Source of the DNA: Marinobacterium sp.
GTDB taxonomy: Bacteria > Pseudomonadota > Gammaproteobacteria > Pseudomonadales > Balneatricaceae
Assembly (NCBI GenBank): GCA_025800125.1
Contig: JAOXSF010000035.1
Span: forward strand, 1-64,000
Length of the DNA stretch: 64,000 bases
Direction: 5' to 3'
The translations under genes were made by a program, and so were the position numbers. The notes below the pieces were generated by a model, which worked only from the letters and a program-made list of their open reading frames with translations, was not told the origin of the DNA and made no database searches. This document shows, one piece after another, positions 44,556 through 54,753 of this stretch. Position 1 is the stretch's first letter. Every line of letters begins with the position of its first letter.

Positions 44556-47246
44556 TCAGTTCTGTTGCAGGTGCTGGTCCAGCTGCTGGCAGATCTGTTC
44601 TTCCAGGCGGTGGCACAGTTCAGGCTCTGAAATTGGCTGACCCTGTTCATCGGTAATAAAGAAGAAATCTTCTACCCGTTCTCCAACACTGGAAATTTTA
44701 GCTTTGCGTACCGCGATCTGGTTGTCGACAAAAATGCGACCAATGCGTGCCAGCAGGCCCGGACGGTCAGCGGTCTGTACTTCCATGATGGTGATCAGTG
44801 CGACAGGGTCATTGCTGAAGCGTACCATGGTTGGTGTGGCAAAGAGTTTGAGCTGGCGAGGAACCCGGCGCTGGATAATCTCCGGGTAGTCGTTCGGGTC
44901 GTCCAGTTGTTCAGCAAGGTAGCTGGCGATGTGATCCAGCTGTTCGGGGTTTTCTGAAAGAGGCTCATCTTCATCTGTCAGCACCGTGAAAGTATTCAGG
45001 CTGTAGCCGTTATCGGTGGCAATGATACGGGCATCCTGGATATTCAGGTTGAGCTGATCCATCGCGGCGACGGTTGCAGCAAACAGGTCGGGCAGATCAC
45101 GGTTATAGACGAAAATTTCCGTAGCACCTTCATAAAGACGGTGTGATGTCTGGCGGATAAGAATCAGGGGTTGTTCCGGGTCGCTGTGTTCAAGAATGGC
45201 GCCGGTGTGCCAGGCAATACTGGGCGCGGTTTCGCGCAGGAAATAGTCATCACCCAGGGTGTTCCAGAATTCCAGAATGCCTGACTCGTCCAGCCCCTGG
45301 CGCTTCATGGTGGCCATCGCTTCATGCTGAATCTGCTCAATCCGGTCTTCCTTGTTAACCGGTGATTCAAGACCCCGGCGTAGAGTGCGTTTGGTTTCGG
45401 TATAGAGTTGACGCATCAGTGTTGCTCGCCAGCTGTTCCACAGGTTGTGGTTAGTGGCGTTGATGTCGGCAATCGTCAGTGCATACAGATAATCCAGATG
45501 CAGCTGATCACCCACCTGACGGGCAAAGTGATGGATGACTTCCGGGTCGGAAATATCCTTGCGCTGGGCGGTCATTGACATCAGAAGGTGGTTACGCACC
45601 AGCCAGGCAACCAGCTGGCTGTCCCAGCGCCCCAAGTGATGGCGTTCACAGAATTCAATAGCGTCCACGGCCCCCAGCTGAGAGTGGTCACCACCACGGC
45701 CTTTACCGATGTCATGGTAGAGCCCGGCGATATAGAGCAGTTCGACCTTAGGCAGCTGGTTGGTAATGCGGTGGGCAATGGGGTATTGCTCGCGGTAATC
45801 CCGATGACGGTACTGGCGCATCTTCTGGATCACTTTGAGGATATGGGCGTCCACGGTGTAAATATGAAACAGATCATGCTGCATCTGGCCGATAATATCG
45901 CCAAATTCGGGTAGATAGCGGCCTAGAATGCCATAGCGGTTCATCCGTTTCAGTTCGGTAGATACCCCTTCTGGCGAGCGCAGTAGTTCCATAAACAGGC
46001 TGGTGTTACGCAGATCATTACGGAACTCGTCGTTGATCAGATAGCGGTGGTCTCGCAGCAGGCGAATGGTAGAGGCGCGCACCCCTTTAATTTGAGGGTT
46101 CTGGGCGATCAGTACGAACAGTTCCATCAGCGCAAAAGGAGTGTGCTCAAAGACTTTGTCGTGGGTAACTTCGATGGCGTGATTGCGAATCTGAAAGCGG
46201 TTATTCAATGGTTCTATGGCCAGGCTTTCGCCTGCTTTCAGGATCGCTTCATAGAAATACTGCAATAGCATTTCGTTGAACTCGGACATCGCCTTGGCGA
46301 CCCGGTAGTATTTGTTCATGAACTGCTCGACTGCCAGTCCGCTATCCTGATCTTTATAGCCAAAAAACTCCGCCAGAGTACGTTGGTGGTCAAATAGCAG
46401 GCGATCTTCACGGCGGTTGCATAACATGTGCAGAGCGTAACGAACAGTCCACAGATAAAGTTCGCCCCGATTCAGTGTGTCCAGTTCTGTTTCTGTCAGA
46501 AAACCGTGATCTACCAGGTCACGGATAAAAGTGGTGCCAAAGTGGCGCTTGGCGACCCAGCCGATGGTTTGCAGGTCTCGCAGGCCGCCGGGTGAGTTTT
46601 TGACATTCGGTTCCAGGTTGTATTCGGTATTGTTGGTTTTTTCATGGCGGCCGCGCTGTTCTTTCAGTTTGGCGCGAAAAAATTCCCGATCAGTCCAGGC
46701 GCCTTCGCTGGTGACCCGGTCATACATCACGCTGTGTAGTTCCGGGTTGCCAATAATCGTGCGTGATTCGATCAGGTTGGTGGCAATCGTTATGTCATCA
46801 CGGGCTTCGTTATAGCATTCATCCAGAGTGCGTACGCTGGAGCCTATATCCAGCGATAGATCCCACAGTAGTGTCAGAAAACCACTGATGGCATCCTGGC
46901 AGCTTTCTGGCTCTATGCCCTCAACCAGAATCAGAATGTCGACATCAGAGCGTGGGTGTAATTCGCCGCGACCATAGCCTCCTACGGCAATCAGGGCAAT
47001 GTGCTGTTCATCGGGCCAGTCAAACAGTTGCCATGCGGCGGTCAGTACCTGATCAACAATCCATGCGCGGCCATAGATCAGCTGGCGAATGTCGGCACCG
47101 CTGCGAAAGCGTTCATCCATCTTTTCCTGCGCATTTTGCAGCGCTTCTTTCAGGACGGGCAGGGCATTCTGGCTACGGGCAAGGTTCTCCTGTAGTGCGT
47201 TGGGGTTCAGAAGATCGTGATCCTGGATCTGTTCTGGAATGGACAT
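44556..47246 (-). CDS. glnD: [Protein-PII] uridylyltransferase GlnD
   Basis: 896-residue nitrogen sensor that modifies PII by glutamine level. Nucleotidyltransferase domain with GGYGRGELHPRSDVDIL (about 88-105), HD domain with YHDIGKGRGGDHSQLG, and two ACT domains (IFVYNRDLPDLFAATVAAMDQL and VQTADRPGLLARIGRIF). Length matches E. coli (890). Confidence 0.96.
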   Translation of the reverse strand: MSIPEQIQDHDLLNPNALQENLARSQNALPVLKEALQNAQEKMDERFRSGADIRQLIYGRAWIVDQVLTAAWQLFDWPDEQHIALIAVGGYGRGELHPRSDVDILILVEGIEPESCQDAISGFLTLLWDLSLDIGSSVRTLDECYNEARDDITIATNLIESRTIIGNPELHSVMYDRVTSEGAWTDREFFRAKLKEQRGRHEKTNNTEYNLEPNVKNSPGGLRDLQTIGWVAKRHFGTTFIRDLVDHGFLTETELDTLNRGELYLWTVRYALHMLCNRREDRLLFDHQRTLAEFFGYKDQDSGLAVEQFMNKYYRVAKAMSEFNEMLLQYFYEAILKAGESLAIEPLNNRFQIRNHAIEVTHDKVFEHTPFALMELFVLIAQNPQIKGVRASTIRLLRDHRYLINDEFRNDLRNTSLFMELLRSPEGVSTELKRMNRYGILGRYLPEFGDIIGQMQHDLFHIYTVDAHILKVIQKMRQYRHRDYREQYPIAHRITNQLPKVELLYIAGLYHDIGKGRGGDHSQLGAVDAIEFCERHHLGRWDSQLVAWLVRNHLLMSMTAQRKDISDPEVIHHFARQVGDQLHLDYLYALTIADINATNHNLWNSWRATLMRQLYTETKRTLRRGLESPVNKEDRIEQIQHEAMATMKRQGLDESGILEFWNTLGDDYFLRETAPSIAWHTGAILEHSDPEQPLILIRQTSHRLYEGATEIFVYNRDLPDLFAATVAAMDQLNLNIQDARIIATDNGYSLNTFTVLTDEDEPLSENPEQLDHIASYLAEQLDDPNDYPEIIQRRVPRQLKLFATPTMVRFSNDPVALITIMEVQTADRPGLLARIGRIFVDNQIAVRKAKISSVGERVEDFFFITDEQGQPISEPELCHRLEEQICQQLDQHLQQN

Positions 47247-47372
47247 GATGCTTTCGCCTCGTGCTGTTGCTTCGCGCTTATGCCGGGTGGTGTCGTGGTC
47301 TGAACATGTGTGCGGTGTTCGCTATCATCAGAGTAAACACCGCCTGCCGTCACTTTCAGAATCCGCTTTTAC

Positions 47373-48143
47373 TCAGAATCTCTCTTCTGAGCGGGCTGTC
47401 AGGACTTCATAACCGTTGCTGGTCAGCAAAATAGTGTGCTCCCACTGTGCAGACAGGCGGCGGTCAGCGGTGGTCACTGTCCACCCATCCTGCTTGGACA
47501 GTTTTACCTGACGCTTTCCGGCGTTGATCATTGGCTCGATGGTGAAAATCATGCCTTCTTTCAGCTCTTCGCCTGTGCCAGCCTTGCCGTAATGTAATAC
47601 CTGAGGTTCTTCATGGAAGCCCTGGCCAATACCGTGTCCGCAGTATTCGCGTACCACGCTGTAATGATGGCTTTCGGCGTGTTGCTGGATAACAGCGCCG
47701 ATGTCTCCCAGTCGTACGCCCGGTTGCAGCAGCTCCATTGCTTTGTAAAGGCATTCCTGAGTGACATCGACCAGACGGCGGGCGTGTGGCAGTTCTTTGC
47801 CAACAAAAAACATTTTGCTGGTATCACCATGGTAGCCGTCTTTGATAACGGTGATGTCGATATTGACGATATCACCTGGCTTCAAGGGCTTGTCATTAGG
47901 AATGCCGTGGCAGACCACATGGTTAACCGAGGTACAAATTGACTTCGGGAAGCCGTGGTAATTCAGCGGGGCTGGAATGGCATCCTGTACATTGACGATA
48001 TGGTCATGGCAGATTTGATTCAGCTGATCGGTAGTTACACCGGGCTGAACGTGTTCTTCGATCATCTCCAGCACTTCGGCGGCGAGGCGACCGGCAACAC
48101 GCATTTTTTCTATATCGCTAGCAGTTTTGATAATAATGCTCAT
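47373..48143 (-). CDS. map: Methionine aminopeptidase type I
   Basis: 256 residues. Removes initiator Met; two-metal enzyme with D/D/H/E/E ligands in NIDITVIKDGYHGDTSKMF, GHGIGQGFHEEP and TIEPMI. AGGGA ahead of the ATG. Upstream of glnD on the same strand; divergent from rpsB. Confidence 0.96.
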   Translation of the reverse strand: MSIIIKTASDIEKMRVAGRLAAEVLEMIEEHVQPGVTTDQLNQICHDHIVNVQDAIPAPLNYHGFPKSICTSVNHVVCHGIPNDKPLKPGDIVNIDITVIKDGYHGDTSKMFFVGKELPHARRLVDVTQECLYKAMELLQPGVRLGDIGAVIQQHAESHHYSVVREYCGHGIGQGFHEEPQVLHYGKAGTGEELKEGMIFTIEPMINAGKRQVKLSKQDGWTVTTADRRLSAQWEHTILLTSNGYEVLTARSEERF

Positions 48144-48624
48144 GGGTGTCCCTGACTATTCTTGATTACAGGCGGTCCTGGATGCAGACAGCGTATACCT
48201 GATCGAAAGTTATTACAGTAGATGTCTGTAGTCACAGAGGTCTGTAATAATATTGATCCTGTATCCGTGGTCAGGCCAGGTGGCACCGCAGCTGTTTTCT
48301 GGGGTGCATGACTCTGGGCTGCATATCGGGCAGTCGCCTGAGCATGGTTGTTAATGATCTGTGTCCGGCCAGTCTGTTCTGGACTGCTTCTGTCCAGAGG
48401 GGGGTGGCAGCGGATAACCGTGTTCCGGGCGATTGTAGCAATGCTGCCACGGCAAGCCAAAAGAAGCGCTTTAATCCGGGCTCTGCTTATGGTTTAATTC
48501 GCGCTCGAAAATTGCGCTTGACGCAAAAAATACACACCGTTCGAGACAGCTGTCAGGGTGCCCATCGGGGTTTGGCAGTTGCGAAGGGTGGAAGTTCACA
48601 ACCCTAAATCTACAGGATTTATCA
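48144..48624 (+). promoter_or_regulatory. map-rpsB divergent gap with rpsB promoter/leader
   Basis: 481 nt without a gene. A -35 element TTGACG lies at 48518-48523 but a matching -10 is unclear. Near the start, a palindrome GACAGCTGTC (48545-48554) and AGGGT/ACCCT (48585-48605) are consistent with the folded autoregulatory leader known for gammaproteobacterial rpsB. The first ~330 nt show nothing I can support. Confidence 0.4.
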
Positions 48625-49362
48625 ATGGCTAAAATCAGCATGCGCGACCTGCTCAAAGCAGGTGTACACTTCGGTCACCAGACTCGTTACTGGAACCCGA
48701 AAATGGGTAAATACATCTTCGGTGCCCGTAACAAGATCCATATCATCAACCTGGAGCACACACTGCCAGCGATGAATGGCGCTCTGGATGTGATCGAAAA
48801 CATGGCATCGAACAAGAACAAGGTTCTGTTCGTAGGTACAAAACGCGCTGCCGGCAAGATCGTTAAAGAAGAAGCTCTGCGTGCGAACATGCCGTTCGTT
48901 AATCACCGCTGGCTGGGTGGTATGCTGACTAACTACAAGACGATCCGTCAGTCTATCCGTCGTCTGCGTGATCTGGAAACTCAGAGCCAGGACGGTACTT
49001 TCGAAAAGCTGACCAAGAAAGAAGCGCTGATGCGTCAGCGTGAAATGGAGAAGCTGGACCGTTCTATCGGTGGTATCAAGGACATGGGTGGTCTGCCAGA
49101 CGCTCTGTTTGTAATCGACGTTGACCACGAGCGCATCGCTGTAAACGAAGCTAACAAGCTGGGCATCCCTGTAATCGGTGTTGTTGATACTAACAGCAAC
49201 CCTGATGGCGTTGACTACGTAATTCCGGGTAACGACGACGCACTGCGTGCTATCCAGATCTACGTTAAATCTGCTGCTGATGCTTGTCTGGAAGGTGCTT
49301 CTGCTGCAGCTGGCGACAAGAGCGAATTCGTCGAAGTTGAAGGCCAGGACGCTGCAGAGTAA
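48625..49362 (+). CDS. rpsB: 30S ribosomal protein S2
   Basis: 245 residues: [33 protein letters not shown]... and [37 protein letters not shown] are S2 signatures. Upstream of tsf with an attenuating terminator between. Confidence 0.98.
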   Translation: MAKISMRDLLKAGVHFGHQTRYWNPKMGKYIFGARNKIHIINLEHTLPAMNGALDVIENMASNKNKVLFVGTKRAAGKIVKEEALRANMPFVNHRWLGGMLTNYKTIRQSIRRLRDLETQSQDGTFEKLTKKEALMRQREMEKLDRSIGGIKDMGGLPDALFVIDVDHERIAVNEANKLGIPVIGVVDTNSNPDGVDYVIPGNDDALRAIQIYVKSAADACLEGASAAAGDKSEFVEVEGQDAAE

Positions 49363-49409
49363 TTCTGTAGTCATTCGTTCCGGGTAATCTCTTCGGACTG
49401 AAATGCAGA

Positions 49410-49434
49410 GGGGAGCTGAGGCTCCCCTTTTTTT
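49410..49434 (+). terminator. Attenuator between rpsB and tsf
   Basis: GGGGAGC TGAG GCTCCCC followed by seven T's. Partial termination here is the usual way S2 exceeds EF-Ts. Confidence 0.9.
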
Positions 49435-49478
49435 GAATTTCCGTTTCTATTCGTAAAATTTTTGAGGGGTAAATCACC

Positions 49479-50330
49479 ATGGCGATTTCCGCTGCAATGG
49501 TTAAAGAGCTGCGCGAGCGCACCGGTCTGGGCATGATGGAGTGTAAAAAAGCACTCAAAGAAGCTGGCGGTGACATCGACAAGGCGATCGAAGATCTGCG
49601 TAAAAACTCCGGTCTGAAAGCTGCTAAAAAAGCTTCCCGCACTGCTGCTGAAGGTAAAGTACGTGTTGTTGCAACTGAAGGCGGTGTTGTTGCTGTTGAA
49701 GTTAACTCCGAGACTGACTTCGCTGCAGGTGATGCTAACTTCGCTGCATTTGCGGACACTGTTGCTGCCAAACTGGCTGAAACCAAAGAAACTGACGTTG
49801 CCAAGTTGACAGAAGGTGAGCTGGAAGAAGCGCGTGAAGCTCTGGTTCAGAAGATCGGCGAAAACGTAACTGTACGTCGTGCGTTCGTTGTTGAAGGCGC
49901 AACTGTAGGTTCTTACCTGCACTCTAACGGCAAGATTGCTGCAATCGTTGAGCTGATCGGTGGCGACTCAGAGCTGGCGAAAGATATCGCTATGCACGTA
50001 ACTGCGGTTAACCCACGCGTTTGCCGTCCGGAAGATATGCCGGAAGAAGAGCTGAAGAAAGAAGAAGAGATCATCAAGGCGCAGCCAGATATGGCTGGCA
50101 AGCCTGCTGAGATCGTTGAGAAGATGATGGGTGGCCGCATCAAGAAGTTCCTGAAGGAAAACAGCCTGCTGGAACAGCCATTCGTTAAGAACCCGGAGCA
50201 GACTATTGCTCAGCTGGCTAAAGAAGCTGGCGCAGAGGTTGTATCTTTCGTTCGCATCGAAGTGGGCGAAGGCATCGAAGTTGAAGAAGTTGACTTCGCT
50301 GCAGAAGTTGCGGCTCAGCTGAACGGCTAA
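49479..50330 (+). CDS. tsf: Elongation factor Ts
   Basis: 283 residues; UBA-like N-terminus ([38 protein letters not shown]) and the EF-Tu contact VNSETDFAA. Exchange factor for EF-Tu. A hairpin (50348-50376) follows. Confidence 0.98.
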   Translation: MAISAAMVKELRERTGLGMMECKKALKEAGGDIDKAIEDLRKNSGLKAAKKASRTAAEGKVRVVATEGGVVAVEVNSETDFAAGDANFAAFADTVAAKLAETKETDVAKLTEGELEEAREALVQKIGENVTVRRAFVVEGATVGSYLHSNGKIAAIVELIGGDSELAKDIAMHVTAVNPRVCRPEDMPEEELKKEEEIIKAQPDMAGKPAEIVEKMMGGRIKKFLKENSLLEQPFVKNPEQTIAQLAKEAGAEVVSFVRIEVGEGIEVEEVDFAAEVAAQLNG

Positions 50331-50347
50331 GACTGTAACTCCCCTCC

Positions 50348-50376
50348 GGTTACGCATGGCCTTGTCGTGCGTAACC
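50348..50376 (+). terminator. Hairpin between tsf and pyrH
   Basis: GGTTACGCA/TGCGTAACC, nine bp, loop 11, T-run weak (CTGACCTTTCC). Possible terminator. Confidence 0.5.
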
Positions 50377-50423
50377 CTGACCTTTCCTGCTACACTGTTG
50401 ACCCCTTAAGTGGAGACCCGCGC

Positions 50424-51185
50424 ATGCCTGCCAGTGATAAACAATCCAGATACAAACGTATATTGCTGAAACTTTCCGGCGAAGCCCTGATGGGCGATGA
50501 GAATTTTGGTATCGATCCTAAAGTGCTGAATCGTATGGCACTGGAGATTGGTCAGCTGGTTGGTATCGGTGTTCAGGTAGGAATGGTAATCGGCGGTGGT
50601 AACCTGTTCCGTGGTGCAGCACTGAGCGCTGCAGGCATGGATCGTGTCACCGGTGACCATATGGGTATGCTTGCCACCGTGATGAATGCGCTGGCTATGC
50701 GTGATGCGCTTGAACGCAGCAATATTTCAACCCGTGTGATGTCTGCTATTCCGATGAGTGGTGTGGTTGATCACTACGACCGTCGTCATGCCATGCGTGC
50801 GCTGTCCCAGGGAGATGTTGTAATCTTCTCCGCGGGTACGGGTAACCCGTTCTTTACTACGGACTCAGCCGCTTGCCTGCGTGGCATTGAAGTTGAAGCT
50901 GATGTGGTACTCAAAGCAACCAAAGTGGATGGTGTTTATACCGCTGACCCGATGAAAGACCCGAGTGCGACATTGTACAGTCACCTGACTTTTGATGAGG
51001 TGCTGGATCGTCAGCTGGGTGTGATGGATCTGACGGCGATCTGTCTGACCCGTGATCATGATATGCCAGTACGGGTATTCAATATGAACAAGCCGGGGGC
51101 GCTGGTAAATCTGGTTGTCGGCGGTGAGGAAGGAACACTGATTGACTGCGGAACAGCGGCAACAGGAGAAGCTAATGCTGAATGA
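50424..51185 (+). CDS. pyrH: UMP kinase
   Basis: 253 residues from ATG 50424 (GTGGAG ahead; the frame extension from 50367 overlaps the hairpin). Amino-acid-kinase fold: [40 protein letters not shown] and the UMP-binding loop. Converts UMP to UDP; hexameric. Overlaps frr by 11 nt. Confidence 0.97.
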   Translation: MPASDKQSRYKRILLKLSGEALMGDENFGIDPKVLNRMALEIGQLVGIGVQVGMVIGGGNLFRGAALSAAGMDRVTGDHMGMLATVMNALAMRDALERSNISTRVMSAIPMSGVVDHYDRRHAMRALSQGDVVIFSAGTGNPFFTTDSAACLRGIEVEADVVLKATKVDGVYTADPMKDPSATLYSHLTFDEVLDRQLGVMDLTAICLTRDHDMPVRVFNMNKPGALVNLVVGGEEGTLIDCGTAATGEANAE

Positions 51186-51732
51186 AATTAATCAGGATGC
51201 GCAGACGCGCATGCAGAAAAGTGCTGATGCACTGGTAGAAAACTTCAAGAAGATCCGTACAGGCCGTGCGCATCCAAGCATTTTGGAAAGTGTTATGGTG
51301 CCGTACTATGGCTCTGATGTGCCACTGACCCAGGTTGCTAACATCTCTGTGGAGGATGGCCGTACCCTGAGCATCTCTCCATGGGAGCGCCCGATGGTCG
51401 GTGCCATCGAAAAAGCGATCATGAAGTCTGATCTGGGTCTGAACCCGGCAACTTCGGGTGAGGTGATCCGTGTACCTATGCCTGCGCTGACTGAAGAGAC
51501 TCGTAAGAATTATATTCGTCAGGCACGTCAGGAAGCGGAAAATGCGAAAATTGCTATTCGTAATATCCGTCGTGATGCTAATGGCGATATCAAGGATCTG
51601 CTGAAAGAAAAAGAGATCACCGAAGATGAGCAGCGTCGCGGTGAAGACCAGATCCAGAAGCTGACTGACAAGTTTGTTGCTGAAGTTGACAAACTGCTGG
51701 AAGCAAAAGAAAAAGACCTGATGGAAATCTGA
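51175..51732 (+). CDS. frr: Ribosome recycling factor
   Basis: 185 residues from ATG 51175 (AGGAG ahead). Typical three-helix bundle: [27 protein letters not shown] and [13 protein letters not shown]. Starts inside the end of pyrH, translationally coupled. Confidence 0.97.
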   Translation: MLNEINQDAQTRMQKSADALVENFKKIRTGRAHPSILESVMVPYYGSDVPLTQVANISVEDGRTLSISPWERPMVGAIEKAIMKSDLGLNPATSGEVIRVPMPALTEETRKNYIRQARQEAENAKIAIRNIRRDANGDIKDLLKEKEITEDEQRRGEDQIQKLTDKFVAEVDKLLEAKEKDLMEI

Positions 51733-51738
51733 GGGGTC

Positions 51739-51758
51739 GCGGAGCCGCAAGGCTCCGC
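51739..51758 (+). other. GCAA-capped hairpin between frr and uppS
   Basis: GCGGAGCC GCAA GGCTCCGC, eight bp, GNRA loop, in the 37-nt gap, ending 11 nt before the uppS ATG. It is very stable and there is no visible ribosome site between it and uppS, so it may be a ribosome-pausing or RNase processing element. Confidence 0.6.
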
Positions 51759-51769
51759 CAGTCTGCGCT

Positions 51770-52534
51770 ATGTCTGCAAACGAAACGCTTTCCTTGCCTG
51801 ATGGCAAGCAACCGCCAAAACACATTGCCATCATCATGGATGGTAACAACCGCTGGGCTAAAGCGCGTAAGCTGCCTGGTATTTCTGGTCATAAAGCCGG
51901 GGTGGATGCAGTACGCGAAGTGATTCGAGGCTGTATCGATCTGGGTATTGAGTCGTTAACGCTGTTTGCATTCAGCTCTGAAAACTGGCGGCGTCCACCG
52001 CTGGAAGTCAAAGCGTTGATGGAGCTGTTCCGGCTTGCGCTCGACCGACAGGTGAAGAAGCTTCACCAGAATAATATCCGGCTGCAAGTGCTCGGTGATC
52101 TGTCTGGTTTCAGTGAAAGCTTGCAGCGTCGTATTGATGCTGCCCATAAGCTGACAAAGAACAATACCGGGCTGGTTCTGAATATTGCAGCGAACTATGG
52201 TGGTCGCTGGGATATTGTGCAAGCTGCCCAGAAATTGGCACAGTGCTGTGTTGATGGGCAGTTGCAGGCTGCGCAGATTGATGAAACGATGCTGGATCAG
52301 CAGTTAGTGACTGCGGGGCTACCTGAGCCGGATTTATGTATCCGTACTGGTGGTGAAAAACGGGTCAGTAATTTTCTGATCTGGCAGTTTGCTTACGCAG
52401 AATATTATTTTACGGATACCTTCTGGCCTGACTTTGGACGGGAACAGTTGTACGAAGCCGTGCTTGACTATAGTAGTCGTCAGCGTCGCTTCGGCCGTAC
52501 GTCTGAACAGGTGGAGGCAGAACCGGGTGCTTAA
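51770..52534 (+). CDS. uppS: Undecaprenyl diphosphate synthase
   Basis: 254 residues. Cis-prenyltransferase with [11 protein letters not shown] (Asp for Mg), [30 protein letters not shown]. Makes the C55 carrier for cell-wall and O-antigen synthesis. No Shine-Dalgarno ahead; see hairpin. Confidence 0.97.
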   Translation: MSANETLSLPDGKQPPKHIAIIMDGNNRWAKARKLPGISGHKAGVDAVREVIRGCIDLGIESLTLFAFSSENWRRPPLEVKALMELFRLALDRQVKKLHQNNIRLQVLGDLSGFSESLQRRIDAAHKLTKNNTGLVLNIAANYGGRWDIVQAAQKLAQCCVDGQLQAAQIDETMLDQQLVTAGLPEPDLCIRTGGEKRVSNFLIWQFAYAEYYFTDTFWPDFGREQLYEAVLDYSSRQRRFGRTSEQVEAEPGA

Positions 52535-53333
52535 ACAGCGAATTATGACTGCTCTGGTGCTGGCTCCGCTGGCTGTTGGGGCGTTGTTTTTTCTACCGCT
52601 AGACCAGTTCATGCTGTTGCTGGACGTTGTACTGCTGGTAGCAGCCTGGGAGTGGTCTGCGCTCTCCGGGTTAAAGACGCTGGGTCAGCGTCTGAGTTAT
52701 GTCTTTACCCATGTTCTGGGATTGCTGGTGCTTCACCTGATGGCCATTTACTGGTTGTCGCCGCAATTGTTTGCAGGGCCGCTGTTTATCTGGCTGTTAG
52801 CATTGTGGTGGGTTGGGCGTTACCCGGCGGGTGGAGTCTGGCAACGGATTAATGTTCGTCTGTTGCTGGGCTATGCCGTATTGCTGCCGGTGTGGCTGGC
52901 TTTCCTGGCAATCAAAGCACACGCTCTTGCTGAGCCAATGCTGCTGATGTTGCTGCTGTTGGTGTGGGGAGCAGATATTGGGGCCTACTTTTCCGGTAAG
53001 CGTTTTGGCAAGACGAAACTGGCCGCCGTCAGCCCAGGAAAAACCCGTGAAGGGGTTTATGGTGGTTTGCTGACCTGTCTTATGGTCGGTGTGGTGGTTC
53101 CGTTAGCACTGGAACTTGATACTGTCGCGGTGGTCTACCTTACGGTGCTGGCTGTGTTGACGGGGCTGATTTCTGTGCTGGGTGATCTGTTTGAAAGCAT
53201 GCTTAAGCGCCATTGCGGCCTTAAAGATAGCGGTAATCTGCTGCCAGGTCATGGTGGTATTATGGACCGTATTGATAGCCTGACGGCGGCGGCACCGTTA
53301 TTTGCGCTGGGTGTGCAGCTGCTGCCGCTCTAA
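52527..53333 (+). CDS. cdsA: Phosphatidate cytidylyltransferase
   Basis: 268 residues with about eight TM helices and the signature [27 protein letters not shown] at the C-terminus. Makes CDP-diacylglycerol. The GTG start at 52527 gives [17 protein letters not shown], typical of the family, with GGAGG ten bases ahead; it overlaps uppS by 8 nt. rseP follows after 14 nt; no dxr between. Confidence 0.96.
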   Translation: MLKQRIMTALVLAPLAVGALFFLPLDQFMLLLDVVLLVAAWEWSALSGLKTLGQRLSYVFTHVLGLLVLHLMAIYWLSPQLFAGPLFIWLLALWWVGRYPAGGVWQRINVRLLLGYAVLLPVWLAFLAIKAHALAEPMLLMLLLLVWGADIGAYFSGKRFGKTKLAAVSPGKTREGVYGGLLTCLMVGVVVPLALELDTVAVVYLTVLAVLTGLISVLGDLFESMLKRHCGLKDSGNLLPGHGGIMDRIDSLTAAAPLFALGVQLLPL

Positions 53334-53347
53334 CCTGGGGCACTCCT

Positions 53348-54706
53348 ATGCTCGATCTTCTCCAGACTGTTCTTGCTACCCTGGTTACGCTGGGAATCCT
53401 GGTTACCATCCATGAATGGGGCCACTTCTGGGTTGCCCGTCGTTGTGGTGTGCGGGTGTTGCGCTTTTCTGTTGGCTTTGGCAAGCCGCTGTTTATGTGG
53501 ACTGACCGCCAGGGCACAGAATACGCTGTTGCTGCCATTCCGTTGGGCGGCTACGTTCGAATGCTTGATGAGCGTGAGAGCGATGTGCCTGAGCATCTGC
53601 GTGATCAGGCGTTTAATAACAAGCCATTGTTACAACGTGTAGCGGTTGTTGCTGCCGGTCCGCTGGTCAATCTGCTATTTGCAGTATTCGCCTACTGGCT
53701 GATGTTTATGGTGGGTATCAGTGCAGTTAAACCGGTTGTTGGTGATCTGGTGCCGGGTTCTCCTGCTGAGTATGCCGGAGTTGAAGTGGGTTATCAGATT
53801 ATGGCGGTTGACGGTCAGCAGACAGTCTCCTGGGAGGAAGTCAATCTTCAGCTGGCTCGCTGGATTGGTGAAGATGCCCGTATAACCCTTGATCTTGAAC
53901 ATACCGAGCGAACAGAACGGCGCCCTGTTCAGGTTCAGTTACAACAGTGGCAGGTAGATGTAGAGCGGCAGAGTCCTCTGAGTGCTTTCGGTATCGTGCC
54001 ATGGCGCCCCGTGCTGGAACCGGTGATTGGGCAGTTACTGTCAGATGGTGTAGCCAGTCGTGCCGGGTTGCATAGTGGCGACAGGGTATTGGCAATTAAT
54101 GATCAACCGATAGAGAGCTGGGCGCAGCTGGTAAGACGGGTGCAGGAGAGCCCAGAGCAATCATTGCAGTTCCGGGTTGAGCGTCAGGGGCAGCAACTGT
54201 CACTTGATATTACGCCTGCGGTACGTGTGCTGACAGATGGTGCCGAAATCGGTTACATCGGTGCCGGTGTTCAACCTGCTGACTGGCCGGCAGATATGCA
54301 GCATGAGAAGCAGCTTGGATTACTCTCAGCGCTGGCTGCTGCTTTCGAACGCACCGGGCAGATGATCGCGTTGACACTGGATTCCATCTGGAAAATGATC
54401 GAGGGGGTCATCTCGGTAAAAAACTTGAGTGGCCCGATAACGATTGCTAAAGTGGCGGGGGCTTCGGCGGCGTCAGGCTTTGAGGCCTTCGTCGGTTTTC
54501 TGGCTTACCTCAGCATCAGTCTCGGGGTGCTGAACCTGTTGCCAATCCCAATGCTTGATGGTGGTCATCTGCTGTACTATCTGGTGGAGGCTGTACGCGG
54601 TAAGCCAGTAACTGAAGAGGTGCAATTATGGGGCCTCAAAATTGGCATGGCGATTCTGTTCTCGCTGATGGCAGTGGCAATTTTCAATGATGTCGCCCGG
54701 CTCTGA
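53348..54706 (+). CDS. rseP: Site-2 protease RseP
   Basis: 452 residues. Zinc metalloprotease HEWGH near the N-terminus (residues ~23-27), two PDZ domains, and the second active motif LLPIPMLDGGH near residue 400. Cleaves RseA to release sigma-E. Four TM helices. Follows cdsA directly. Confidence 0.96.
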   Translation: MLDLLQTVLATLVTLGILVTIHEWGHFWVARRCGVRVLRFSVGFGKPLFMWTDRQGTEYAVAAIPLGGYVRMLDERESDVPEHLRDQAFNNKPLLQRVAVVAAGPLVNLLFAVFAYWLMFMVGISAVKPVVGDLVPGSPAEYAGVEVGYQIMAVDGQQTVSWEEVNLQLARWIGEDARITLDLEHTERTERRPVQVQLQQWQVDVERQSPLSAFGIVPWRPVLEPVIGQLLSDGVASRAGLHSGDRVLAINDQPIESWAQLVRRVQESPEQSLQFRVERQGQQLSLDITPAVRVLTDGAEIGYIGAGVQPADWPADMQHEKQLGLLSALAAAFERTGQMIALTLDSIWKMIEGVISVKNLSGPITIAKVAGASAASGFEAFVGFLAYLSISLGVLNLLPIPMLDGGHLLYYLVEAVRGKPVTEEVQLWGLKIGMAILFSLMAVAIFNDVARL

Positions 54707-54753
54707 ATTGGTGGCGGACGGTCTTTCTTTTTAACGGATAAAAGAAGTACTAC

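Noticed and set aside
48308-48607. Open frame between map and rpsB
   Set aside because: Overlaps promoter/leader features and has no ribosome site or family resemblance.
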